Notes: generated by a model from the letters alone, not told the origin. 64,000 nucleotides of DNA from RGIG3701 sp030530205 (GCA_030530205.1 JAUMVK010000018.1:9966-73965), one strand, 5' to 3'. Positions 1 to 9,293 are shown, counted from the first letter of the stretch. Numbers and translations: made by a program.

Positions 1-1643
1 TGAAAGTCCGGTACATCACCGCCAATCCGCCAGAGAGCCGACGCCTGATCGCAATATGGAGCCGATTTCCAGCCCGCGCAGTGGCCCCAGCCTTCGGAAG
101 TGTGGAGAGGTCCGTTTTCCATCTGTTCACGGTAAAGCGCGAAACGGTCACGCCCGGTTTTTCGCGGCGAATCGGCGTCCGTGGCCGCCATTTCGTGGAG
201 AATTTCCCTCCAAAGCCCGAGCTTCAGGAACAAGGATTCCTCTCTGGTAGGGAAGAATTCCAGACGGACCGTCTGTTTCTCCTGATTTTCGGCGTTCTGG
301 GGTATTTCGAGCGAAATCAGCGCGTCGGGCGTGGAGTCGATGTAATTCGGAACGGCAAAAACCGGCTGGAATTTCGGGTTGGACCAGCGCAGATGAAACG
401 TTCCGTCTTCCGTAAGGAGCCCGATCCAGTGTTGCGTCAGGAAGTGAGGCTCAGGCCGGATCCGCAAATGGTCTGTGGTCCAGAAGTCGGCGCGGGAGGA
501 ACTCCATTCCCCCTTTTCGAGGAACTCAACGCCCGGAACGACCGCGAGATCCATCCGGCCCGGGACGCGAATCACAGGGAGGTCCTGCGAGCCGTCCACC
601 TCGAATTCCAGGAAGGACGCGCGCCCTTTATTATGGGCTTCGATTGGCATTTTAGCAAGATCCAGATGGGTGAGCGCGGCGATTTTCCGGCCTTGGCGGA
701 CCAGAAACGCCATGGATTCGTCGGGGGCGACGCAGAAATCGAATGTTTCACCTTTCGTGACGTGCCAGTCGGACGTGATCTCCACGTCGTGAACGACTTC
801 CAGGTCCCGCCGTGTTTTAGGCGAATCCGGCGCGGAAACCTCCCAGACGCACGAATCCACCACCTTTTTCGGGTCGGTCATGTACGTAAAAATACGCGTT
901 TCGTTGGGCTTGAACGCTTCCTCGCGGCCGTTCACCGTGAAGACCGCGGCCTCGTTCTTCGGGTTGGTGACGCCCAGACGCAGTGCCTGCGATTCTTTCG
1001 GAAAGGAACCGGATTCTGGCGGATTCAGAACGGAGTCCATGGGAAGGACCTCCACTTTCGGTCCGACCGTCTCGAGGGTCCCAAACTCGATCTTTTGAAT
1101 TTCCACGAGGCCTTCCCCGTTGGCGGGGTCGATGCGCCAGCGCCGGATCGGGAGCTTGAGGTTCAGTTCCAGGTCCACCATCCGCCACTCCTTCGAGTCG
1201 GGAGAAATACCGGTTTCGGAGACTCTTTCCACGAGTTCCTCGGACATGCCGGGGTGTTCGTCGTCGGTCCAGTAGATCCCCTGGAATTTCTCGCCGCGCA
1301 TTGTAAAGCGGACGAAGAGTTTTCCGGTTGGGCAGTCGGTCAGAACTCCCGGCATGGTGAAGTACGGGTCGTGACCGGTACATTCGATGGACAGTGCGCC
1401 GTCCTTAATGCTCAGTTTACAGTCGTTTCCGGTTTCGCAGGGCAAGGATTCCGGGGTTTCAAACGTGAAAACTCGCTGCGGGATCATTCTCTCAGGCGTG
1501 ACGTGCGTCTGGATCCACGTGTGCGCGTAATCCTCCGCGAACAGCGAGGCGGGAAACAAAACGTAAAGAAGCAGAAAGGCAATTCCCACGGGCGGGAAAA
1601 AGGAAAGAAAACGGCGGATTTTGGTGTGGGGCGAGTTTTTCAT
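1..1643 (-). CDS. Secreted protein of unknown function, 3' end beyond the window
   Basis: An uninterrupted minus-strand frame runs from an ATG at 1643 off the left edge (at least 547 codons). The N-terminus is a clear signal peptide: basic start (MKNSPHTKIRR), a long hydrophobic core and a cleavage-like ASLFAED, so the product is exported. The following several hundred residues look like beta-rich, Trp/Asp-rich domains of the kind attached to carbohydrate-active enzymes, but I do not recognise a catalytic motif in the visible part. The catalytic or binding region may lie past the left edge. It is divergently arranged with the M24 peptidase gene across about 200 bp. The opposite strand also has a long open frame here, but that one lacks a signal peptide and reads as low-complexity Arg-rich protein. 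Existence is well supported; function is unknown. Confidence 0.75.
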   Translation of the reverse strand, partial: MKNSPHTKIRRFLSFFPPVGIAFLLLYVLFPASLFAEDYAHTWIQTHVTPERMIPQRVFTFETPESLPCETGNDCKLSIKDGALSIECTGHDPYFTMPGVLTDCPTGKLFVRFTMRGEKFQGIYWTDDEHPGMSEELVERVSETGISPDSKEWRMVDLELNLKLPIRRWRIDPANGEGLVEIQKIEFGTLETVGPKVEVLPMDSVLNPPESGSFPKESQALRLGVTNPKNEAAVFTVNGREEAFKPNETRIFTYMTDPKKVVDSCVWEVSAPDSPKTRRDLEVVHDVEITSDWHVTKGETFDFCVAPDESMAFLVRQGRKIAALTHLDLAKMPIEAHNKGRASFLEFEVDGSQDLPVIRVPGRMDLAVVPGVEFLEKGEWSSSRADFWTTDHLRIRPEPHFLTQHWIGLLTEDGTFHLRWSNPKFQPVFAVPNYIDSTPDALISLEIPQNAENQEKQTVRLEFFPTREESLFLKLGLWREILHEMAATDADSPRKTGRDRFALYREQMENGPLHTSEGWGHCAGWKSAPYCDQASALWRIGGDVPDF

Positions 1644-1793
1644 GATTCAATTCCTGGTTTAAGTTGGTCATTTGGGCCGATAAATGCCGGGTCAGCATGG
1701 TTTTATTTTAACACATTTCCACGTCGAAAAAAAGGGGGGGCAGAACAGAAAACCAGAAATGAAAATCCCGGAAAGACGCTCAGCCACTTCCCC

Positions 1794-1821
1794 TTGACTT
1801 TTTCAGGTGATGAATTATAAT
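1794..1821 (+). promoter_or_regulatory. Sigma70-type promoter for the M24 peptidase gene
   Basis: TTGACT at 1794-1799 and a perfect TATAAT at 1816-1821 with a 16-bp spacer, 26 bp upstream of the ATG at 1847. A purine-rich GAAAGGA follows as ribosome-binding site. Confidence 0.7.
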
Positions 1822-1846
1822 CAGCACCGAGAAAGGAACCATTCAA

Positions 1847-3085
1847 ATGAATATTTCAGATTTCCCCGCCATTTCGGAAACCGCTTCCCTTGATGAGTTG
1901 GACTCTCGCCGGACACGCTTCCTGGATCTCCTGACCGAACGTTTTCCTGACTGGGAAACGGTTCTGCTCGTGAATCGCGTGAACCACCTTTACTTTGCCG
2001 GCACGATGCAGGACGCGGTCCTCGTTTTTCAGAAGGACGGCTCACGCAAACTCTTCGTTCGCCGAAGTTTCGAACGGGCCTGCGACGAATCGCCCCTTCC
2101 GCGTGAAGAAATCCTTCCGATGCGTAGTTTCCGCGACGTCGTCTCGGTCATTGGGGCACATTCCGGCGTCACGTGCGTCGAAAAAGACGTTCTTACGATC
2201 TCCCTGCTGGAAATGATGGAGCGGAATTTCCAAATGACGCGGATCCTCGGCGTGGACCCCATCATCGCGCGGGTCCGGGCCGTCAAATCGCCATGGGAAA
2301 TGGCCTGGATGGAAGAGTCCGGGAAGCGTCACAACCGTTTCCTGACCGAAACGCTTCCAACCCTTCTCTGGGAGGGAATGACCGAGCTGGAACTGGTCGG
2401 CGATGTTTACCGCGGCGCGCTTCTGGCCGGTTACCAGGGAATTTCCCGCTTTGCAATGTTTCAGACCGAGGTCGCGTACGGCCAGTACGGCTTCGGCGAC
2501 AGTTCGCTCTACCCGACCAGCTTTAACGGCCCCGCCGGTTCGTTCGGGATGAGCGCCGCTATTCCGTTCGTCGGCTCGCGCACGCGCCGGCTGGAGGCGG
2601 GAATGAGCGTTTTCGCCGACATTGGGTTCGGAATGAACGGCTACCACACGGATAAAACCCAGGTCTATTTCTTCCGTGGGAACCGCCCAGACGCCCAAAT
2701 CCCTTCCGAGGCGCTGGACGCCCATGCGCAGTGCATCGAGATCCAGCGTGAAATCGCCCGGCGGCTTGTTCCCGGCGCGATTCCAGACCAGATTTATGCC
2801 GATGTGATGGCGAGCCTTTCCGAAGAATTCAAGAGGAATTTTCAGGGGTTTGGTTCTCGTCAGGCGAAATTCCTCGGGCATGGGATCGGTCTTCAGGTCG
2901 ATGAGTACCCGGTCATTGCGCGAGGGTTTACGGAACCTCTTCAGGAAAACGTCGTGCTGGCGGTCGAACCCAAAAAAGGGATAGCGGGCTTCGGGACGGT
3001 GGGGGTGGAGGATTCGTTCGTCGTGACGTCCGAAGGGGGGCGGTGCCTGACTGGCGGGCCGAGGGAAATCATTGAATGTGGGTGA
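1847..3085 (+). CDS. M24 family metallopeptidase (Xaa-Pro aminopeptidase-like)
   Basis: A 412-residue protein with a creatinase/prolidase-type N-terminal domain (about 1-150) followed by a pita-bread M24 catalytic domain. All five canonical dinuclear metal ligands are visible: D258 and D269 (in ADIGFGMNGYHTDKT), H345 (in GHGIGLQVDEYP), E374 (in AVEPKKG) and E388 (in GVEDSF). No signal peptide, so probably cytoplasmic. The family cleaves the N-terminal residue of X-Pro peptides; some members act on creatine-like substrates, so exact specificity is open. It has its own promoter and a terminator-like hairpin about 105 bp downstream, which suggests a single-gene transcript. Confidence 0.85.
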   Translation: MNISDFPAISETASLDELDSRRTRFLDLLTERFPDWETVLLVNRVNHLYFAGTMQDAVLVFQKDGSRKLFVRRSFERACDESPLPREEILPMRSFRDVVSVIGAHSGVTCVEKDVLTISLLEMMERNFQMTRILGVDPIIARVRAVKSPWEMAWMEESGKRHNRFLTETLPTLLWEGMTELELVGDVYRGALLAGYQGISRFAMFQTEVAYGQYGFGDSSLYPTSFNGPAGSFGMSAAIPFVGSRTRRLEAGMSVFADIGFGMNGYHTDKTQVYFFRGNRPDAQIPSEALDAHAQCIEIQREIARRLVPGAIPDQIYADVMASLSEEFKRNFQGFGSRQAKFLGHGIGLQVDEYPVIARGFTEPLQENVVLAVEPKKGIAGFGTVGVEDSFVVTSEGGRCLTGGPREIIECG

Positions 3086-3190
3086 AACGATGGGTGGGGT
3101 GGTTCTGGATGATTTCCGCCAAAAAATGAACGAATCTTGTTTAGATTACGTATTTTACTAAGAGAAAAAACCTTAAACGGGCTTCAAGAC

Positions 3191-3243
3191 CGTTCCATTT
3201 ATGCCTTTTTTAACAAAAATGGGACGATTTTTCTCTTTTTTTT
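3191..3243 (+). terminator. Rho-independent terminator candidate after the M24 gene
   Basis: CGTTCCATTT (3191-3200) pairs with AAATGGGACG (3217-3226), one G-T pair, followed by a T-rich tract. The rest of the 268-bp gap is AT-rich with no ORF apart from the next promoter. Confidence 0.5.
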
Positions 3244-3276
3244 CTAAAAACTCCTGCCAAAAATGCTGGAAGCTCC

Positions 3277-3305
3277 TTGCGTTTTTGGTGTAATTTGACT
3301 ATAAT
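3277..3305 (+). promoter_or_regulatory. Probable promoter of the hsp70-mnmE pair
   Basis: A perfect TATAAT at 3300-3305 with a weak -35 (TTGCGT, 3277-3282; 17-bp spacer), 48 bp upstream of the Hsp70 ATG. No CIRCE-type heat-shock operator was seen nearby. Confidence 0.45.
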
Positions 3306-3353
3306 TAATAAAAACCGTCAAATATTGCCAAGCCTATTTGAAAATACATTTTT

Positions 3354-4889
3354 ATGAACGAAAACACTCCCGCAATCGGAATTGACCTTGGAACTACATT
3401 TTCAGCAATCGCGAAATTTGACCCTTCCGGAGTCGTAATGACTTTGATGAACGCGGAAGGCGACCGCACCACGCCGAGTGTTGCGCTCTTTGAAGCCGGG
3501 CAGGCCATCGTCGGAAAGGAGGCGTTGAAAGCGATTTCGACGGAAGCCAATTCTATCGCTCTGTGCGCCAAGCGTGATATGGGAAGCAAAGTCTTTCATC
3601 AGGCCATCGAGAACCGCCAGTACCCGCCGGAAGTGATCGAAGCGTTCATTTTGGATAAACTGCGCAAAGACGCGGAGGCTCAAATCGGCCATTTCACTAA
3701 AGTCGTTATTACGGTTCCCGCATATTTCGACGAAGTGCGCCGTAAAGCGACACAGGACGCAGGCTACATGGCGGGGTTTGAGGTCCTTGATATTATTAAC
3801 GAACCCACTGCCGCGGCACTCGCGTTTGGTTACCAGCATGGTCTTTTGGGGCAAAATTCGGCACAGGAAAACGTTCTGGTTTATGACCTTGGCGGCGGTA
3901 CTTTTGACGTGACGATCATGCGGATGTGCGGTTCCGAATTCATCACGCTCGCAACGGATGGTGACGTACAGCTTGGCGGTTTTGATTGGGATAATCGTCT
4001 GGTCGATTTCATTTCTGATAAATTTGTTTCCGAATTTTACGCGGATCCACGTGAGGACGTTTGCGCCCGTGGTAAACTTTGGCGTGAGTGCGAGGACGCC
4101 AAGCGAACCCTTTCATCCCGTTTGAAAGCCACCATTACGTGCGACTATCAGGGACTTTCGAAGCGTTTTGAGGTCACTCGTGAGGAATTCGAGCAAATGA
4201 CGCAGGACCTCCTGGATCGTACCCGCTTTACCACGACGCAGGCTCTCCACGCTGCAGGACTTGAGTGGAGTGACATTTCGCGTGTTCTGCTCGTCGGCGG
4301 TTCCAGCCGAATGCCGATGGTGCGTAACATGCTTCAGGAAGTTTCGGGGATGGAGCCGGACTCCAGCGCTTCCGCTGACGAATGTGTCGCGATGGGCGCC
4401 GCCATTCATGCGGGGCACATCATTTCGCAGAGTCAGGGAAATCCCGCGTCGTTCAAGATCCGCAACGTAAACTCGCACTCACTCGGCGTTATTGGGATGG
4501 ACCCAGGCACGAGGCTGCCGCGTGTGGGAGTTTTAATTCCGAGAAACACTACGCTTCCTGTTCGGGTCGGACGTAAATATAAAACTCAAAAAGTGAATCA
4601 AAAAAGCCTCCTGGTGCAAATCGTGGAGGGGGAAAGCCCCTCGCCGGATAACTGTACCTTCATCGGTTCCTGCAAGATCCCGAGTTTGCCCCCGAATCTT
4701 CCGGCCGGTACGCCAGTTTATGTGATGTTCGAGTATTTGCCGGATGGCCGTTTGCGTGTCGGGGTGGAAATTCCGGACGCAAACGAAAAAGTGACACAGG
4801 AATTCACGCGAGAAAACAATCTTTCGAAAACGCTTCTTGATGGCTGGCGGCAGTATATTTCCAACGAGCCGCCGACGGATTACCAGTAA
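3354..4889 (+). CDS. Short DnaK/Hsp70-family chaperone lacking the C-terminal lid
   Basis: A 511-residue Hsp70. The actin-like ATPase domain is intact: phosphate-1 loop GIDLGTTFSAIA near residue 9, phosphate-2 YDLGGGTFDVTIM near 176, and adenosine motif VLLVGGSSRMP near 310. A substrate-binding beta region follows from about 375 (SHSLGVIGMD onward). It then stops, about 130 residues short of a typical 640-residue DnaK; the helical lid and EEVD-like tail are absent. It is therefore probably a specialised paralogue, not the housekeeping DnaK, and no dnaJ or grpE is adjacent. Its TAA shares one base with the mnmE ATG (TAATG), so the two genes are translationally coupled. Confidence 0.85.
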   Translation: MNENTPAIGIDLGTTFSAIAKFDPSGVVMTLMNAEGDRTTPSVALFEAGQAIVGKEALKAISTEANSIALCAKRDMGSKVFHQAIENRQYPPEVIEAFILDKLRKDAEAQIGHFTKVVITVPAYFDEVRRKATQDAGYMAGFEVLDIINEPTAAALAFGYQHGLLGQNSAQENVLVYDLGGGTFDVTIMRMCGSEFITLATDGDVQLGGFDWDNRLVDFISDKFVSEFYADPREDVCARGKLWRECEDAKRTLSSRLKATITCDYQGLSKRFEVTREEFEQMTQDLLDRTRFTTTQALHAAGLEWSDISRVLLVGGSSRMPMVRNMLQEVSGMEPDSSASADECVAMGAAIHAGHIISQSQGNPASFKIRNVNSHSLGVIGMDPGTRLPRVGVLIPRNTTLPVRVGRKYKTQKVNQKSLLVQIVEGESPSPDNCTFIGSCKIPSLPPNLPAGTPVYVMFEYLPDGRLRVGVEIPDANEKVTQEFTRENNLSKTLLDGWRQYISNEPPTDYQ

Positions 4890-6286
4890 TGTACCCGCTC
4901 GACGATACGATTTGCGCGATTGCCTCCGCCCGTTCCAAAGGCGGTTTGAGGGGGATCGTGCGCGTCAGCGGGCCGGATTCGGAGGAAGCTCTGAAAGCGC
5001 TTGGCGTTTGTATTCCTGAAAATCCGGGGGAAAGGGCGTTCCTCTTTGATTCCGAAATCGTTCTGTCGAATTTGGGTAAACTTCCAGTGCGAATTTACAT
5101 CTGGCGTGAGGGGAAAAGCTACACCGGCCAGAACGCGGTGGAGGTTCACATGTACGGCGTTTTGCCGCTTCTTGAAAAACTCACTGCGGCGCTTTGTGGG
5201 ACCGGCCACGCGAGGCTTGCGCAGCCGGGCGAGTTTACGCTTCGGGCGTTTCTTTCCGGTCGTCTGGATCTGACTCAGGCCGAGGCCGTTCTGGGGACCA
5301 TCGACGCTCAAAATCCGCAAAAACTCAACGCGGCGCTGCATCAGCTTGCGGGTGGTCTGGCTCATCCGCTGTATGACCTGCGGGAGCGGCTTTTCGATCT
5401 GCTTGGGCATTTGGAGGCTGGATTTGATTTCGCCGACGAAGACATTGAGTTCATTTCTCCGGAAGAAATCGCTCAAGGTTTACATGAGTGTGCGGCCGTA
5501 ATTTCAAAAATCCTCGCGAAAATGCGTTCCCGCGGTGGAGGGGTAGTCCTTGCCCGTGCGGTACTTTATGGGGCTCCGAACATCGGGAAAAGTGCCCTTT
5601 TTAATGCTCTTACCGAAACCGGGAGCGCACTTGTTTTCGACCGTCCCGGTACGACGCGTGACTACCTGTGTGGTACGATTACGCTTGGAAGTTGCACTTG
5701 CCAAATCGTCGATACGGCGGGTGATTTTGGGACGGACGCGGAAGAATTGGGCATTTTGAACGAACGGTCGCAGGAACTCGCGCGTACCCAGCGGGAACTG
5801 GCAGACGTGCCACTTTACTGCTTTGACGCCGCGGAATTCGTTCATTCCCGGCTGGACGCTCTGCGGGGGCTAAGGGAGAAAATCAGCGCGGACTCGGTCA
5901 TCGTTCTGACACGGTGCGATCTTTTGAGTCCGGAAGATAGGGACGATTTTCAGAAGCGTTTCCCGGAAAAAGGACGCCTGATCTGGACGAGCGCCAAAAC
6001 TCGCGAGGGCGTGGACACGCTGAAAACCAGGCTGGGACAAATTCTGGAGGAGCGTGCAAATGATGAGTCGGACGTCGTGGGCGCGACCCAGACCCGTTGC
6101 CGTGCCTCATTGCAGACCGCGCTCGAATCGCTGGAACGGGCGGAAATGCTCTGCGGGACAGAATTCCAGGAACTCATTGCGACGGAGATACGTTCGGCAC
6201 TGGACCAGATCGGCCTGGTTGTTGGCGCGGTTTACACCGAGGACCTTCTCGACTCGATCTTCAGCCGGTTCTGTGTGGGAAAATGA
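4889..6286 (+). CDS. mnmE: tRNA modification GTPase MnmE (TrmE)
   Basis: A 465-residue MnmE with the expected layout: N-terminal tetrahydrofolate-binding domain (1-120), helical domain, and inserted G domain. G1 is GAPNIGKS (228-235), G2 GTTRDY (254-259), G3 DTAG (275-278). The C-terminus is FCVGK, the diagnostic Cys-containing FCIGK-type end. With MnmG it installs the cmnm5/nm5 group on wobble U34 of certain tRNAs. The G4 position reads TRCD (341-344) instead of NKxD, a departure in the guanine-specificity motif. The start is the ATG overlapping the Hsp70 stop codon. mnmG is not in the window. Confidence 0.92.
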   Translation: MYPLDDTICAIASARSKGGLRGIVRVSGPDSEEALKALGVCIPENPGERAFLFDSEIVLSNLGKLPVRIYIWREGKSYTGQNAVEVHMYGVLPLLEKLTAALCGTGHARLAQPGEFTLRAFLSGRLDLTQAEAVLGTIDAQNPQKLNAALHQLAGGLAHPLYDLRERLFDLLGHLEAGFDFADEDIEFISPEEIAQGLHECAAVISKILAKMRSRGGGVVLARAVLYGAPNIGKSALFNALTETGSALVFDRPGTTRDYLCGTITLGSCTCQIVDTAGDFGTDAEELGILNERSQELARTQRELADVPLYCFDAAEFVHSRLDALRGLREKISADSVIVLTRCDLLSPEDRDDFQKRFPEKGRLIWTSAKTREGVDTLKTRLGQILEERANDESDVVGATQTRCRASLQTALESLERAEMLCGTEFQELIATEIRSALDQIGLVVGAVYTEDLLDSIFSRFCVGK

Positions 6287-6309
6287 AAGGTCAGAGGATT
6301 TCCCACACA
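6272..6309. terminator. Inverted repeat across the mnmE stop, convergent junction
   Basis: TGTGTGGGAAA (6272-6282) and TTTCCCACACA (6299-6309) form a perfect 11-bp stem that includes the last mnmE codons. No T-run follows, so a transcription barrier between the convergent genes is inferred only from position and symmetry. Confidence 0.4.
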
Positions 6310-6325
6310 AAACCTGACGATGGTC

Positions 6326-7429
6326 TTATTTGCTCAGTTTCTGGAACAGCGCGATCTCTTCCGGGTCGTACGGCGTGTGGTCCTCGTGGTACAAATCATG
6401 GTGCCAGACTTTCGGCTCGCCCTTTTCCGGCCCCCAGCCCCACGGGAAATGGGTCTGGAGTTTTCCGGGGATCAGGCCCCAGTTGATCGCGCCGACGTTC
6501 TGTTCGTGGAAGTACGGCAGGATCGCCTTGACCGTGCAGTTTCTCCCCCGCGCCAGCCACTCTTTGCAGATGATGGGACGGTTGAACGCTTTGTAAATTT
6601 CCACGTGCTCTTTCATCGATTCCAGCCCGTTGTAGCAGTGGAAGCTGATCACGTCTGAATTCTCGGCGAGGAATACAGCGATCGGCGTCAGATTGATCCC
6701 CTGAATGGCCGACGTGATCGGGGCGGGCGGGTTGACTTTTCTCGCCCAGGTCCAAAGCAGGCGCAGGAACCCGAGCGTCATCCAGCGGTCGCCCGAATTG
6801 GCCGGCTCGTTGAAGAGGTCCCAGACGCGGATGCGCGGGTCCTCCCGGAAGAGTTCCATCGTTTCCGTGACGTAATCTTCCATCAGCCCCCACTTTTCCG
6901 GGTGGTGCATGACCGCTTCTTTGCCGGGCGTCTGCCGCCACTGACTGTTATGCGTGTAGGGCTTCGGCGCGGGCTGGGGGCCGATCACGCTCGGCTCGGT
7001 GCCGCCGTTGGTGAAAAAGTTGAAAATGACCTGGAGTTTGTGCTTCTCGCAAAGGTCGAGGAACGTACGGACGTTGGCGTAGAAGTCGGTCTTCTGTTCC
7101 CGCCAGAGCAGATCATGAACGAATATCCGCACCGTGTTGAACCCGGTTTGCGCGGCCAGGGCCAGTTCCGAGTCGATGATTTTCGGGTCGAACGTGAGTT
7201 TCTGCCACATTTCGATCTGGTTTTCGGCATACGTCGGCACGTAGTTGCACCCGACGATCCAGGGCTGGGACTTTCCCCACGCTTGGGCCTTTTCGACGGT
7301 CCAGCGGCCGTTCGGCTCGAAAGTGTCGGTCGTGATTTTAGCGGGAGCGTCTTCCGAGCGTACAACATTCGGGAGGGAAACGGCTGCCGCAGCGGCGAGA
7401 GAGAGACGGAAAACTTCGCGTCGATTCAT
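6326..7429 (-). CDS. Tat-exported glycoside hydrolase, GH5/cellulase-like TIM barrel
   Basis: A 367-residue protein from ATG 7429; an in-frame upstream ATG at 7498 would bury the leader and is rejected. The N-terminus MNRREVFRL followed by an alanine-rich hydrophobic run is a twin-arginine signal. The mature part reads as a clan GH-A barrel: GFNTVRIFVHD (strand 2/3), DLFNEPANSG with the acid/base candidate E208 in the NEP motif after strand 4, and PIICKEW with nucleophile candidate E290 after strand 7. The family hydrolyses beta-mannans, beta-glucans or xylans; specificity cannot be read from the sequence. It is a lone gene convergent with mnmE. Confidence 0.75.
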   Translation of the reverse strand: MNRREVFRLSLAAAAAVSLPNVVRSEDAPAKITTDTFEPNGRWTVEKAQAWGKSQPWIVGCNYVPTYAENQIEMWQKLTFDPKIIDSELALAAQTGFNTVRIFVHDLLWREQKTDFYANVRTFLDLCEKHKLQVIFNFFTNGGTEPSVIGPQPAPKPYTHNSQWRQTPGKEAVMHHPEKWGLMEDYVTETMELFREDPRIRVWDLFNEPANSGDRWMTLGFLRLLWTWARKVNPPAPITSAIQGINLTPIAVFLAENSDVISFHCYNGLESMKEHVEIYKAFNRPIICKEWLARGRNCTVKAILPYFHEQNVGAINWGLIPGKLQTHFPWGWGPEKGEPKVWHHDLYHEDHTPYDPEEIALFQKLSK

Positions 7430-7592
7430 GGGTGGGACCTTTCGTAAAATCTTAAAGAAAAAATCAGTTGGAAAGACGTTCAGCCCGAGGGACGGCAAAA
7501 TCGCGCCCTTCAGGTTTTGTGTATTAATTAAGGAAGTTCCAAAAATCTTGGACCTTTTTCCAAAGTGCGAGCGCAGTCTGGTTCAAACCTCA

Positions 7593-7730
7593 ATTTAAAC
7601 ACGGATTTTCAAGGATTATAGGGATTTCCACAGATTGTTTAAAGGGATTTTCGAGTGTTTTTTGTGATTCTCGATCACATCAAACGAAATCCTTTTAATC
7701 CATTAAATCCGTGAGAATCCGTGTTTAAAT
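7593..7730. repeat. 138-bp palindromic intergenic element
   Basis: The outer arm ATTTAAACACGGATT at 7593 is matched by AATCCGTGTTTAAAT ending at 7730, and the arms continue inward with GGATT-type words on both sides. No ORF. It fills most of the gap between the GH5-like gene and the PPi-PFK gene. Confidence 0.7.
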
Positions 7731-7858
7731 AAAAGGTGGAAGTGAAACTGGCTTGGTGTTTGGAATGGGAGGTTTTTAGAACTCCCTTTAATAGCTCAGC
7801 GGGAGCCTCGAAAAACGGGACTCCCGCGGGTAAAATCAACTCACGGACTGGGGTCAAA

Positions 7859-9220
7859 TCACTCTTCGACCCACTCTTCCATGTAACGGGCGAGACTGTG
7901 CAGGCCTCTGCCGAGACGCAGCGGGCGCTGGTACGCGCGGAGCTTCGCCATGTTGATCAGGTCCTCGAATTTGCGGAATTCGAGTTCCATTTCGCGGCCG
8001 ACCGAGACCATGACGCCGTTCATGTTCTTCTCGACGAGCGAGATGTACGCGCCGGAACCGAGCTGGCTCCCCATGATCACGTCGAAGCCCGTCGGCGGCT
8101 GGCAGCGGACCTCATAACCAAACTGCAGACCGACGAACTTGATCTTGCCGTAGCCGCGTTTGATGAGTTCTTCCTGGACCAGACGGCCAAGGCGGGAGCT
8201 GAATTTGAGCTGGGAGACCGGGTAGTGCCCGAACGTGTCGGGGACCAGGCTGCGGTACTCGTCGTCCGAGATGCAGCAGCGGATCTCTTTCAGCGGGAGG
8301 TACTCGCCAATTCCTTCGGCAACGCAGATGACGCCGCACTTCTTGCCGAGCTTGATGCGTTTCTCGACCGTGTCCGCGATGCGGCTGATCAGTTTGTCGA
8401 ACAGGACGATCTCACGCTGGACGGCGGCGCCGTTGGCGTCCACGATCAGTTCACCCGTCTGCGGACTGTACGAGTCTTCCGTTCCCATCAGGGAGGCGTC
8501 GTTGATCACGTCTTCCAGCCCGATGCAGAGCGAAGCCTCACCGGCGATGGCGGAACCGTAGCAGAGCCACGCGGCCTTGCGGCCCATGAGCTGCGCGACG
8601 TAGTAGCACTTCGTGGCGGTGGCGTCGAACAGAAGGTTACGCAGCTGGCGGCTCATCAAATCGACGGCGGTGAAGAAACCGAACGTGAAGTCGATGCCTT
8701 CGTAGTCGTTATCGATCGTCTTCGGCAGATGAATGACGCGGATGCGCTTGGTTCCCTGCGGGAAAGTGTCCTGGTAAAGTTTGAATTTGGCCGCGGTGGT
8801 GAGCGTGTCGTCGCCGCCGATGGAGATGAGGGCGTCGATCCCCAGCGAGCACAGCGCGTCATAAACGGTCTTCATCGGGGCGGTGGCGTTCGGGTCGGTC
8901 AGGTCTTCCGGTTTGCCCATGGCTTTGCCCGGGTTGGCTCGTGCGGAACCGATGATGATCCCGCCTTCGGTGCGGCGGCCTTCGAGGTTCATTTTGTCGA
9001 GGCGGATGTAAGCCACGCCTTCGGCCAAAACGTCACCATCCTTGTACTCGACGAGATGGGAGTAACCGTTGAGGAAGCCGTAAACTTCGATCCCGGCGCG
9101 GCGGAAGCAGTCGGCTGCGGAGCAGATCACGGCATTGGCGGACGGAGCAGGGCCGCCGGAGAACAGAATACCAACCTTTTTGATGTCGGTTTTGACGATT
9201 TGGGGGCTTTTCAGTGACAT
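7859..9220 (-). CDS. pfp: Pyrophosphate-dependent 6-phosphofructokinase
   Basis: A 453-residue PFK. Key motifs: GILFSGGPAPSANAVI (N-terminal phosphate loop), ISIGGDDTLTTA with the second Asp that marks PPi-dependent enzymes (ATP enzymes have GGDGS), and LPKTIDNDYEG at the fructose-6-phosphate catalytic site. It interconverts fructose 6-phosphate and fructose 1,6-bisphosphate using PPi, reversibly. The ATG at 9220 is chosen because GGAG lies 5 nt upstream; the frame could also open at a TTG at 9235. It is monocistronic with its own -10 element. The enzyme is cytoplasmic and would serve hexoses released by the secreted hydrolases nearby. Confidence 0.9.
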   Translation of the reverse strand: MSLKSPQIVKTDIKKVGILFSGGPAPSANAVICSAADCFRRAGIEVYGFLNGYSHLVEYKDGDVLAEGVAYIRLDKMNLEGRRTEGGIIIGSARANPGKAMGKPEDLTDPNATAPMKTVYDALCSLGIDALISIGGDDTLTTAAKFKLYQDTFPQGTKRIRVIHLPKTIDNDYEGIDFTFGFFTAVDLMSRQLRNLLFDATATKCYYVAQLMGRKAAWLCYGSAIAGEASLCIGLEDVINDASLMGTEDSYSPQTGELIVDANGAAVQREIVLFDKLISRIADTVEKRIKLGKKCGVICVAEGIGEYLPLKEIRCCISDDEYRSLVPDTFGHYPVSQLKFSSRLGRLVQEELIKRGYGKIKFVGLQFGYEVRCQPPTGFDVIMGSQLGSGAYISLVEKNMNGVMVSVGREMELEFRKFEDLINMAKLRAYQRPLRLGRGLHSLARYMEEWVEE

Positions 9221-9293
9221 GGCATCTCCAATCAATTAATGGAAGAGTTTTCCCTCCGGCACGGAATCCCTGCCGGTTACTAAAATCCTTCTT

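Noticed and set aside
81..1820. 579-codon plus-strand ORF opposite the partial secreted protein
   Set aside because: It lacks a signal peptide and reads as Arg/Phe-rich, low-complexity protein; the minus frame has a proper leader and continues unbroken off the edge.
3354..4889. Housekeeping dnaK
   Set aside because: No lid domain, no grpE or dnaJ beside it; a specialised paralogue is more likely.
7736..9217. 493-codon plus-strand ORF
   Set aside because: Antisense to the PPi-PFK gene, whose catalytic motifs are unmistakable.
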